Source: Planctomycetaceae bacterium (GTDB taxonomy: Bacteria; Planctomycetota; Planctomycetia; Pirellulales; Pirellulaceae). From it: 64,000 nt of DNA. The notes below the pieces were generated by a model that saw only the letters and a list, made by a program, of their open reading frames with translations, was not told the origin of the DNA and did not search any database. The DNA lies in NCBI GenBank assembly GCA_020638975.1, contig JACKHN010000002.1:496001-560000 (forward strand), read 5' to 3'. Shown piece after piece: positions 51,033 through 58,271 of the stretch (positions within the stretch are counted from its first letter, which is position 1; each line of letters begins with the position of its first letter). The position numbers and the translations under genes were made by a program.

Positions 51033-52136
51033 CTACTCGTCGGCGACGTTCACGTAAACCTTTAACGCCGTTTTCTCTTCCACGAGCAATCGCATCATCT
51101 CGGCGTAGTTATCGAGCCCATCGACGGGATTTGTCAAAATCTTCTCAATCACTTTCGGGTACATGACTTCGCCCAACGCCAAGTCCTTGATCCCCGACTC
51201 GAAATGCTCGCGATTGGCGTTCACCGAGCCAAGCAACAGTTTATTGCCGAGCACCCAATCAATATTGATCTCGTCCGACGGAACCTGAACGTTCTTCTTG
51301 CCGCCGGTGATGCTGGTCCACACGAGCACGCCGTTGTGGCCGAGTGCCTTCATGGCACCAAATGCCATCGCACTAGAGCCTGTCGCATCAATGATCAGAT
51401 CCGCCTTGCCGGTTTTCTCGATGAGTTCTTCGATTGGCGTGTCGGTGGTACTGACATAAGTCGCCTCCAATCCGTCGACGATGCTCGAATTGTGAGTCGG
51501 TGCCTGTGATCGAGCGAGCGTATAAACGTCCAAACCGCGAAGCTTCAGGATCAGCGTCGACAGCAAGCCAATCTGGCCCGCCCCCAAAACATATGCTGTC
51601 TTCGGTCGCCACACCTTCATCCGGCGTTGAACTTCGAAGGCTTGGTGAACGGCTTTGGCCGCGCAGCTGATAGGCTCCATTAGCACGTGCAAATGCTTCA
51701 AACCTGGCGGCACTTTCACGATGTAATCGTCGGAATCGACGAAGTACTCGGTCAAGTAACCGTGCAGCAGGTTAATGCCGCGTTCGTAATACGTCTCTTC
51801 GCTCGTCATGTCGTACGTGCCGATTTGGTCGTAGATCGAACCACCGGGTCGGCGGACGGTCGCGGTGACATAATCGCCCGGCTTCAAGTTGCGAACATTC
51901 GGCCCAACTTCTTCGACGATGCCGAACGACTCATGTCCGAGAACCAAGTACTCAAAGCCCGGAGGTGCATTGCCGTATAACGCGTCGTTGATCTCTCGAT
52001 CGGTTGCGTCGACACCAACTTTCAAGACGCGGACGAGCACGCCCTTGCCATTGGCAACGTCGCCTACGGATGGCTTGGCGATGTCTTCGAGGTGAACGCT
52101 GTTGGGCTTTCCGGGATAGACGGCGATCGCTTTCAT
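51033..52136 (-). CDS. Glucose 1-dehydrogenase, zinc-dependent MDR, archaeal-like
   Basis: 367 residues. MDR landmarks: GHESFGIVEEVG with H68/E69, VLGAGQIGLLSTLIL (Rossmann), and late LLVEEKTALKVYVN. The usual first zinc ligand Cys is replaced by Asp (D43 in VGVDATDRE), as reported for haloarchaeal glucose dehydrogenase. It would oxidise glucose to gluconolactone with NAD(P)+ in the cytoplasm, as in a non-phosphorylated Entner-Doudoroff route. It is 50 bp upstream of hslV on the same strand, an unusual pairing. Confidence 0.87.
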   Translation of the reverse strand: MKAIAVYPGKPNSVHLEDIAKPSVGDVANGKGVLVRVLKVGVDATDREINDALYGNAPPGFEYLVLGHESFGIVEEVGPNVRNLKPGDYVTATVRRPGGSIYDQIGTYDMTSEETYYERGINLLHGYLTEYFVDSDDYIVKVPPGLKHLHVLMEPISCAAKAVHQAFEVQRRMKVWRPKTAYVLGAGQIGLLSTLILKLRGLDVYTLARSQAPTHNSSIVDGLEATYVSTTDTPIEELIEKTGKADLIIDATGSSAMAFGAMKALGHNGVLVWTSITGGKKNVQVPSDEINIDWVLGNKLLLGSVNANREHFESGIKDLALGEVMYPKVIEKILTNPVDGLDNYAEMMRLLVEEKTALKVYVNVADE

Positions 52137-52263
52137 ATTTCTTGCTTATTTGCTCTGGCGTGCGTTCTTTACGAGTAAAAGGCCCCAGGCGAGATTGGGC
52201 CACAACGGCTAAGCTCCTCAGTATGGCAACTGAGCCAAATGTTCGCAACGAGTCGGAAGTTGT

Positions 52264-52363
52264 GGTCGTGATGCAGTTTGCCGTAAGTCGGGCACTCCTG
52301 CCCGACAAAAGACGGCCAAGAGTGGCCGTCCTACTTTCAGGAATTTCAAACTGTACCACTACC
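52264..52363 (+). mobile_element. 100-bp MITE-like element, two-hairpin core (copy 3), in tandem with a second element
   Basis: Starts GGTCGTGATGCAGTTTGCCG and ends CAAACTGTACCACTACC, an inverted pair. Core hairpins are at 52287-52306 and 52311-52330. Direct repeats AAGTTGTGG (52257-52265) and AAATTGTGG (52364-52372) flank it, 8 of 9 matching. It is followed immediately by a different element with the same left end. Confidence 0.7.
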
Positions 52364-52370
52364 AAATTGT

Positions 52371-52500
52371 GGTCGTGATGCAGTTTGGCAATTCCGAGGC
52401 TGGTCACGACGTCATCACAACTCAGAGCCTAAGCGAGGACGGAATGCACGGCCTCGCTCAGGCTTCGGGTTGTGATGAACGCGGCAAACGGTATCACTCC
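52371..52500 (+). mobile_element. 130-bp MITE-like element with CATCACAACCCG core sharing the ends of its neighbour (copy 2)
   Basis: The left end GGTCGTGATGCAGTTTGGC is identical over 18 nt to that of the adjacent element; the right end is the inverse of GGAGTGATACCGTTTGCC. The core (52413-52477) is the CATCACAAC palindrome. AAGTTGTG at 52503-52510 echoes the repeats at 52257 and 52364. It fills much of the 471-bp gap before the AAA+ gene (52137-52607), which holds no gene. Confidence 0.65.
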
Positions 52501-52607
52501 CGAAGTTGTGTTAGCGCTGCGAATTGACGGTTATTCGTTCGTGTTTGATAATCAGGATCACGTCAGGCCACTTGAGCCTACTTGCCAGAAACTCAGGGAC
52601 GATTCGG

Positions 52608-54377
52608 ATGAGTCACACTTACGAATTCTTCACACGCTTTGCTCGCATCCTGAATTCGGGGCAGGCACGCAGCGTGGTGCTCTCCGGCAATATCTACGAT
52701 CTGTTCTGGGATGGCGAAAGTTACGTGCCGCTGATTCCGTTCGTCTGCAAGAAGGCCAAGGCCGGCGGAGTCATTCAGCTTGTCTATGAGTTGAACGGCC
52801 CGATTCGCATGTCACAGGAAGACCATCGCGAGTTGGCGGATGCCTGGGTGCGTTGGAAGACGGGCGTCGATGCCGATACGTTGGCCATCCGCGAGATGAG
52901 TCGAAAGGAATCACAGTCCGAACAACTACGTGCCGAATTCAATCAGTACGTGCGAGATGCGACGGGAAACTCGACACAAGCTCTCGAGTTCCTGCGACAG
53001 CTTACGATTTGCTCCCGCTCTGTCTTGCGAGCGAATCTACTGATCATCATCGAAGCAGCCGACATGCTGTTGCCTGCCGGAAACGGTGACATCGCGGCGT
53101 TGAACGATCGACAGATGCGACGGATCAGCATCGTGCAGGATTGGTTCGGCGACCCGGCGTTCGTCGGTGGTGGGGATTCAGTGTGTCTAGTCGCCGAGTC
53201 ACGAAGCTTGATCCATCCGCGACTGGCAAAACTGCCGCAAGTGCTGTCTGTTGATGTACCATCACCAACGACGACCGATCGCAAGCACTACATCGACAAC
53301 TTCATCGAGACCTCCGACCACAAGCCGGAGCTTTGGGCAACCTCGCAGGAACTCGCCGAGTTCTGCGCGGGACTGTCCAATCACGCCATCCGACAACTGC
53401 TGGCTGGTTCCGCATACGCCGGCGAACCATTGACGCCGAATCAAGTCGTCGGCAAGGTCGAAGAGTTCATCCAGGGTCAACTTGGCGAAGATGTCGTCGA
53501 ATTCAAAAAGCCCGAACATCGGTTGGAGCACGTCGTCGGATTCTCACAGCTGAAAGAGTTTTTGCGGCGTGAGCTAATCCCTCGTTTCAAGGCCAAAGGC
53601 GAGCAGGCGTTACCAGGCGCGGCGGTTGCGGGGCCGATCGGTGGCGGCAAGACGTTCATTTTCGAAGCGGTCGCTGCGGAGGTCGATGTCCCCGTTTTGG
53701 TTTTGAAGAGCATCCGCAGCCAATGGTTTGGTCAGACCGATGTCATTTTTGAGCGATTGCGACGTGTTCTCGAAGCCTTGGAGAAGGTGGTCATCTTCGT
53801 CGACGAAGCAGATACTCAGTTTGGACGCGTCGACTCGACGGCGCACGACACCGAGCGTCGCTTGACGGGCAAGATCCAAGCGATGATGAGCGATCCGAGA
53901 CTTCGAGGCCGAGTGATTTGGCTGCTGATGACGGCTCGTATCCACCTGCTTTCACCCGATATCCGCCGACCCGGGCGCGTTGGCGATTTAATCATTCCCG
54001 TTCTCGATCCACGCGGCGATGATCGACGAGACTTCATCAAGTGGGTGCTCAAAGCGACGCAGCTAAGCGACGAAGATCGCAAAGTGCTGACGGAACAACT
54101 AGACGATATCGTTCTGGCACACGACTACTCAGCCGCCGCCTACGCCGCTCTCCGCTCGCAAATCAAAGCCCAGCAACCGACCGATCACGATGCGGTGTTG
54201 AATATCGTAAGTGACATCATACCGCCGGCGATTGGGCTGACTCGGCGTTATCAAACTTTGCAGGCCCTCGTGAACTGCACTCGCCGATCCTTGTTGCCTG
54301 ATTCCGATTCGACCAACGCCACTCGCGATGATTGGGAAAAGGAACTTCGCGAACTTGAACGACAAGAGGTGCTGTGA
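52608..54377 (+). CDS. Two-tier AAA+ ATPase with a degenerate first domain
   Basis: 589 residues from the ATG at 52608; earlier in-frame sequence does not look coding. The N-terminal half (about 1-290) looks like an AAA domain without a P-loop: SVVLSGNIYDLF takes its place, and LLIIIEAADM (about 144-153) replaces Walker B. The second domain is intact: Walker A GPIGGGKT 342-349, Walker B VVIFVDEAD 394-402, and a classical-AAA arginine-finger segment RRPGR 453-457. This is Ycf46-like in plan. It has no signal peptide or membrane helix. It overlaps the next gene by 4 bp (GTGA). The likely role is remodelling of a protein assembly, presumably its neighbours' products. Confidence 0.85.
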   Translation: MSHTYEFFTRFARILNSGQARSVVLSGNIYDLFWDGESYVPLIPFVCKKAKAGGVIQLVYELNGPIRMSQEDHRELADAWVRWKTGVDADTLAIREMSRKESQSEQLRAEFNQYVRDATGNSTQALEFLRQLTICSRSVLRANLLIIIEAADMLLPAGNGDIAALNDRQMRRISIVQDWFGDPAFVGGGDSVCLVAESRSLIHPRLAKLPQVLSVDVPSPTTTDRKHYIDNFIETSDHKPELWATSQELAEFCAGLSNHAIRQLLAGSAYAGEPLTPNQVVGKVEEFIQGQLGEDVVEFKKPEHRLEHVVGFSQLKEFLRRELIPRFKAKGEQALPGAAVAGPIGGGKTFIFEAVAAEVDVPVLVLKSIRSQWFGQTDVIFERLRRVLEALEKVVIFVDEADTQFGRVDSTAHDTERRLTGKIQAMMSDPRLRGRVIWLLMTARIHLLSPDIRRPGRVGDLIIPVLDPRGDDRRDFIKWVLKATQLSDEDRKVLTEQLDDIVLAHDYSAAAYAALRSQIKAQQPTDHDAVLNIVSDIIPPAIGLTRRYQTLQALVNCTRRSLLPDSDSTNATRDDWEKELRELERQEVL

Positions 54378-55114
54378 TCGCCGCCGGGATGGATGAGGTT
54401 AAAAAAGGGGTCCTGAAGAAAGTGTTCGCATCGCCCTCTTCGGTTTTGCCGATCGTGGGTGGCGCGGTCGTGATGGCGATGGCATGGGCAACCGGCGGGA
54501 ATCCATATCTTGTCTACGGCGGACTGGCGGGAGTTGCAGGCGGCGTCGGGCTGATGGCTTATCGCTGGACATTCGGATTAGAGAAAATAACGGCCAATGT
54601 GTTTGCCGCTCTCAATGAACGGCGACGAAAGAAACAGGAGGCCGGCTTAGATCGGCTTGAAACGCAACTGCGCGGCGATCGCGATCCTCGGACTCAGACT
54701 TACTTACGACATCTCCGCGAACTGTATCGGAATTTCCAAGAGGACCTCGACGCGGGAAAAGTTTCGCGGTCAGCTCGCACAGTACTGGTGGATGTCGAGA
54801 ACTTGTTTCGAGCGGCTGTTAAACATCTCGAACATTCGTATCATCTGTGGGAGACCGCCAGTCGCATGTCCGGCGATCCCAAGCGAACGATGTTAGACGC
54901 TCGGGAGCAAGTCGTTCAAGAAGTTCAGAAATCCGTCGAACACGTCAGTAGAATCATCGAGCAGTTTCATTCCTTTCGCGTCAAAGAAGACGAAACAGAA
55001 CTTGCCAAGTTGCGGCAGGAACTGGACGACACCATGCTAGCGGCTCGGCGAGCGGAAGAGCGAGTCGCGGCACTCGGCAAATCAGCCGAATACGATATCA
55101 GTGAATTCGAATAA
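54374..55114 (+). CDS. Two-transmembrane, coiled-coil protein of unknown function
   Basis: 246 residues from the GTG at 54374, which overlaps the ATPase stop and has AGAGG just upstream (an ATG at 54389 is an alternative). Two helices at about 23-39 and 44-66 (AVVMAMAWATGG and YLVYGGLAGVAGGVGLMAYR) are joined by a tight Gly/Pro turn, so the ends face the same side, presumably the cytoplasm. The rest is helical, with a heptad region at about 205-240. I do not recognise the family. By position it could anchor the ATPase and PspA-like protein to the membrane. Confidence 0.8.
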   Translation: MIAAGMDEVKKGVLKKVFASPSSVLPIVGGAVVMAMAWATGGNPYLVYGGLAGVAGGVGLMAYRWTFGLEKITANVFAALNERRRKKQEAGLDRLETQLRGDRDPRTQTYLRHLRELYRNFQEDLDAGKVSRSARTVLVDVENLFRAAVKHLEHSYHLWETASRMSGDPKRTMLDAREQVVQEVQKSVEHVSRIIEQFHSFRVKEDETELAKLRQELDDTMLAARRAEERVAALGKSAEYDISEFE

Positions 55115-55138
55115 TCTACATCGGATCAGGAGTTGATC

Positions 55139-55954
55139 ATGTTCAAAGCCATGGGTAAGTACGTTCGCGCCGTCTTCTATCTCGTCACCTTTCGCATCGA
55201 CAAGGCGAGCGAGACGTTACGCACGAATCCCGGCGTGATGTCGGCGACGTACGACCGGATCATTGACGAGAAGCGTAGCCGCATCAATCAATACAAAGAC
55301 GCCATTGCCGCGATGATCGCTCAGGAAGAGTCTAAGAAGCAGAAGCTGAAGCAATTGACCGAAGAAATCGAGAAGCTTCAAAAGCTCAAATCCGGCGCCG
55401 CCGCGAAGGCTCGCAAAGTCGCCCAACGCCACAACGGCGATGTCGAAGCGACCAAGGCCGATCCCGAGTATCAAAAGTGCCAATCCGCGTTCAAGGATTT
55501 CAGCTCGACGCTGGCTGAGAAAGAAGCTCGCGTTGACGAATTGGAAGGCGACATTAAAGAACTGGTCAAAAACGTCGCAGGCCACAAGATCAACATTCAG
55601 TCGCAAATGCGTGACTTGGAGAAACTTGCGGAAGAGAAACAAGATGCCGTCGCCTCCGTACTATCCGCGACCGAAGAGAAGCAAATCGCCGACATCATGA
55701 CGGGACTGTCGGAAGATCGCACCTCCGAGGAATTACGCGAGCTGCGAGAATTGCGAGGCAAAGCCAGCGCGGAAGCTCGCATGAGTCGCGAGATGGCCGG
55801 CTTGGACACGAAGCGGGCCGAGGAAGAATTTCTGGAGTTCGCACAAGCGAATGAAGCTAGCGACGAGTTTGATCAGTTGATCGGACTAGCCGGGAAGTCA
55901 GAGGAAGGCCCTGATTTAGAGAGTTCCGAAGCGACTCGCATCCCCGAAGCGTAA
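55139..55954 (+). CDS. PspA/IM30-like (ESCRT-III superfamily candidate) coiled-coil protein
   Basis: 271 residues from the ATG at 55139, which has AGGAG 6 nt upstream (a TTG abutting the AGGAG is unlikely). It has an N-terminal amphipathic segment (MFKAMGKYVRAVFYLVTFRI), then a long charged helical hairpin from about 40 to 180 (for example EEIEKLQKLKSGAAAKARKV), then further helices to about 235 and an acidic tail. This plan matches PspA/IM30/Vipp1 proteins, which polymerise on membranes. It is 24 bp after the two-TM gene. No pspBC or pspF homologue is present. Sequence identity to true PspA was not tested. Confidence 0.65.
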   Translation: MFKAMGKYVRAVFYLVTFRIDKASETLRTNPGVMSATYDRIIDEKRSRINQYKDAIAAMIAQEESKKQKLKQLTEEIEKLQKLKSGAAAKARKVAQRHNGDVEATKADPEYQKCQSAFKDFSSTLAEKEARVDELEGDIKELVKNVAGHKINIQSQMRDLEKLAEEKQDAVASVLSATEEKQIADIMTGLSEDRTSEELRELRELRGKASAEARMSREMAGLDTKRAEEEFLEFAQANEASDEFDQLIGLAGKSEEGPDLESSEATRIPEA

Positions 55955-56256
55955 CATTGGAGCTTGGGTGTTTTCGTCTACTTTGGGCTGAAGCGTCTAC
56001 GCATGTCCGCCGCGGGCGTTGCCCCGATCAGGCTGGCTTGTCACTTCTGTCCTGAACTCTGGGCCGACTGACCTGGCTGGTTGGCCGATCGGCGAGTTAG
56101 CCTGACTAGCTTGTCGGTGTGTGCCGTGCCACTGCACTCCTCACGCCACGCAGTTTGTGGCGGATCGAAACCCGAAGCCAACTCATTGCAGCTTCGATCT
56201 CATCGATTATGCGTATGGCCTGCGTTCGAACGAGCCCATATCGCTGCGGTTTACAC
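55955..56256. other. 302-bp non-coding stretch between convergent genes
   Basis: It lies between the PspA-like gene and the convergent sulfatase gene. I see no gene, no member of the palindromic families and no clear terminator. Short GGCTGG/GCTTGTCAC-like repeats occur but without clear structure. Confidence 0.4.
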
Positions 56257-58122
56257 TTACTTTAAATCACTCAATGTCTTGTCAATCAGGTTCTTTGCGT
56301 AGGCACTCATGCGACCATTGGCGTTTGGATCCTCGTCCGGTAATTCCGCGACCATATCGGCAATGGGTGCCGCGTTCGCATCGAGATAGTCGATCGCGTT
56401 CAACGCCGACATCGAAGTGTAAATGCCGTTGTCGACGGGCGAGGCAAGTGTGAGCAAGACCGATAATGCGGCTGTGATGTCTTCTTTGTTCCCGTACCGC
56501 CCCAGAGCCTCGGCGGCAGCGATCCGCACATGAGGCGATTCGTCGCCGAGAGCCTTGCGCAACTGATCGCGACCTAGCGACACACCAGCTTCGCCACGCA
56601 TCAGTAATCCCATCGCCGCCCAATAGCGAACGGCACTGTCTTCGTCGGTGAAGGCTGTCATCAGAGCGTCGAGTGCATCGGTCTTGAGCGACGACGCTTG
56701 CTCCGCCGCCGCCATAATCTTCGCCAGCGGATACTTTGCATTGTCATGTGCCATCTCGTACGGCGTCGAGCCAGCGGACCGAGTGTGAATCTCGCCCTCG
56801 GGAAGAAAGCCAATGTCGCGAATCTTGATCGCCAGATCTTGCTGAGCCTTACGCATCCGTTGCAGGATCTCTTGGTGCTGGAGGGAGTTGGCCAGATTGT
56901 TGACTTCGTCTGGATCGCTTTTCAAATCGTACAACTCCTCGGCCGGCTTCGTCTTCCAAAAGCGGGATTGAGCTTCGTTTAACTTGCCGGCGTCGAACAT
57001 CTCTTTCCAGATCCGAGTCGTCGGTGTTTGAAACATATAGTCAATGTACTGGCCGTAGATTTTGTGCGGCATGTAGTTGCGGATATAGACATACCGCCCA
57101 TCGCCCACCGAACGCACCATGTCGTATCGTTCGTCCATCCGGCCACGATAGCCATAGACGTAATCCTGTTGCGGCGCGGTGAACTTGCCGGCGAATGCAA
57201 AGCCCTGCATGTGGGCTGGCGGTTCGATGCCACACAGGCTGAGCAGCGTCGGCGCAAGGTCGACGAAGCTAACCAAGCGGTCGGTCGACCCACCTGCAAC
57301 GTAGTCATCGGGGCGCAGATCCTTGAACTTCTCGGGAATGTAAACGATCAACGGCACTTGCAATCCCGAGTTGTAGGGCCAGCGTTTGCTGCGCGGCATG
57401 CCGCTGCCATGGTCGCCGTAGTAGAAGACGATCGTGTCGTCCGCGAGTCCCGCAGCGGCGATCTCTTGCAGGTTCTCGCCCGCTAAAGCATCCATCTCGG
57501 TGATGCGATCGTAATACTGAGCCCAATCCTGACGAACTTCTGGCGTGTCGGGGTGATAACCCGGGACGCGAACTTTCGCCGCGTCATGCACGGCCTTGTG
57601 AGGTCGCGTCCGCAACTTGCTCTCGTGGCTGATCGTGTGGTTGAAGATCGCAAAGAACGGCTGGCCATCGGCTCGCTTCTTCCAGTGTGCCTTGCCCGAT
57701 GAATCGTCCCACACTTCGCCCGTAGGTTTGACGTTGTAATCCTCTTTACTGTTGTTCGTGCAGTAGTATCCTGCCTCACGCAAATACACCGGATACATTT
57801 TGAACGCATCCGGCAACTGCGTCATGCTGCGCATATGTTCCGCACCGAGCGACGTCGGATACATTCCCGAGATGATGGTTGTCCGGGCCGGAGCGCAGAC
57901 GGGAGCATTGGACCAACAGGTGCGATAAATCATGCCGCGGGCGGCCAACGCGTCGAGATTGGGAGTCGTGGCATAGTCGTCGCCGTAACAGCCGAGATGC
58001 GGGCCATTGTCTTCGCTCGTGATCCACAAGACGTTGGGCCGCAACGAATCTTCAGCGGTGAGCGCCACCGTAGAACCCAGCATACTCGAGAGCAAAGCCA
58101 CGATCAGAACAGAACGATTCAT
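56257..58122 (-). CDS. Secreted formylglycine sulfatase with a C-terminal HEAT-like region
   Basis: 621 residues with a Sec signal peptide of about 23 residues. The sulfatase signature is VCAPARTTIISGMYP with C76-x-P78-x-R80; C76 would be converted to formylglycine. Metal-site residues are at SEDNG near the N-terminus and in YYGDHGSGM. After about 480 residues come helical repeats with EDSAVRYWAAMGLLMRGEA and DESPHVRIAAAEALGRYG, resembling HEAT/PBS repeats. It is expected to remove sulfate from a polysaccharide or similar ester. No maturase gene is in the window. Confidence 0.93.
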   Translation of the reverse strand: MNRSVLIVALLSSMLGSTVALTAEDSLRPNVLWITSEDNGPHLGCYGDDYATTPNLDALAARGMIYRTCWSNAPVCAPARTTIISGMYPTSLGAEHMRSMTQLPDAFKMYPVYLREAGYYCTNNSKEDYNVKPTGEVWDDSSGKAHWKKRADGQPFFAIFNHTISHESKLRTRPHKAVHDAAKVRVPGYHPDTPEVRQDWAQYYDRITEMDALAGENLQEIAAAGLADDTIVFYYGDHGSGMPRSKRWPYNSGLQVPLIVYIPEKFKDLRPDDYVAGGSTDRLVSFVDLAPTLLSLCGIEPPAHMQGFAFAGKFTAPQQDYVYGYRGRMDERYDMVRSVGDGRYVYIRNYMPHKIYGQYIDYMFQTPTTRIWKEMFDAGKLNEAQSRFWKTKPAEELYDLKSDPDEVNNLANSLQHQEILQRMRKAQQDLAIKIRDIGFLPEGEIHTRSAGSTPYEMAHDNAKYPLAKIMAAAEQASSLKTDALDALMTAFTDEDSAVRYWAAMGLLMRGEAGVSLGRDQLRKALGDESPHVRIAAAEALGRYGNKEDITAALSVLLTLASPVDNGIYTSMSALNAIDYLDANAAPIADMVAELPDEDPNANGRMSAYAKNLIDKTLSDLK

Positions 58123-58271
58123 CGAAAAACCTCTTGGTGCAGCTGCAATTGAGTCGCAATTCTCGGATGGCCTATTCTAGTTGCTTGCAGATCGATTTCA
58201 CATCGGGCGGCTTTTGGTACAATCGCGACGTACAAACCGAAACGCTCGCCATCACTTACACGGAAGCAGGC

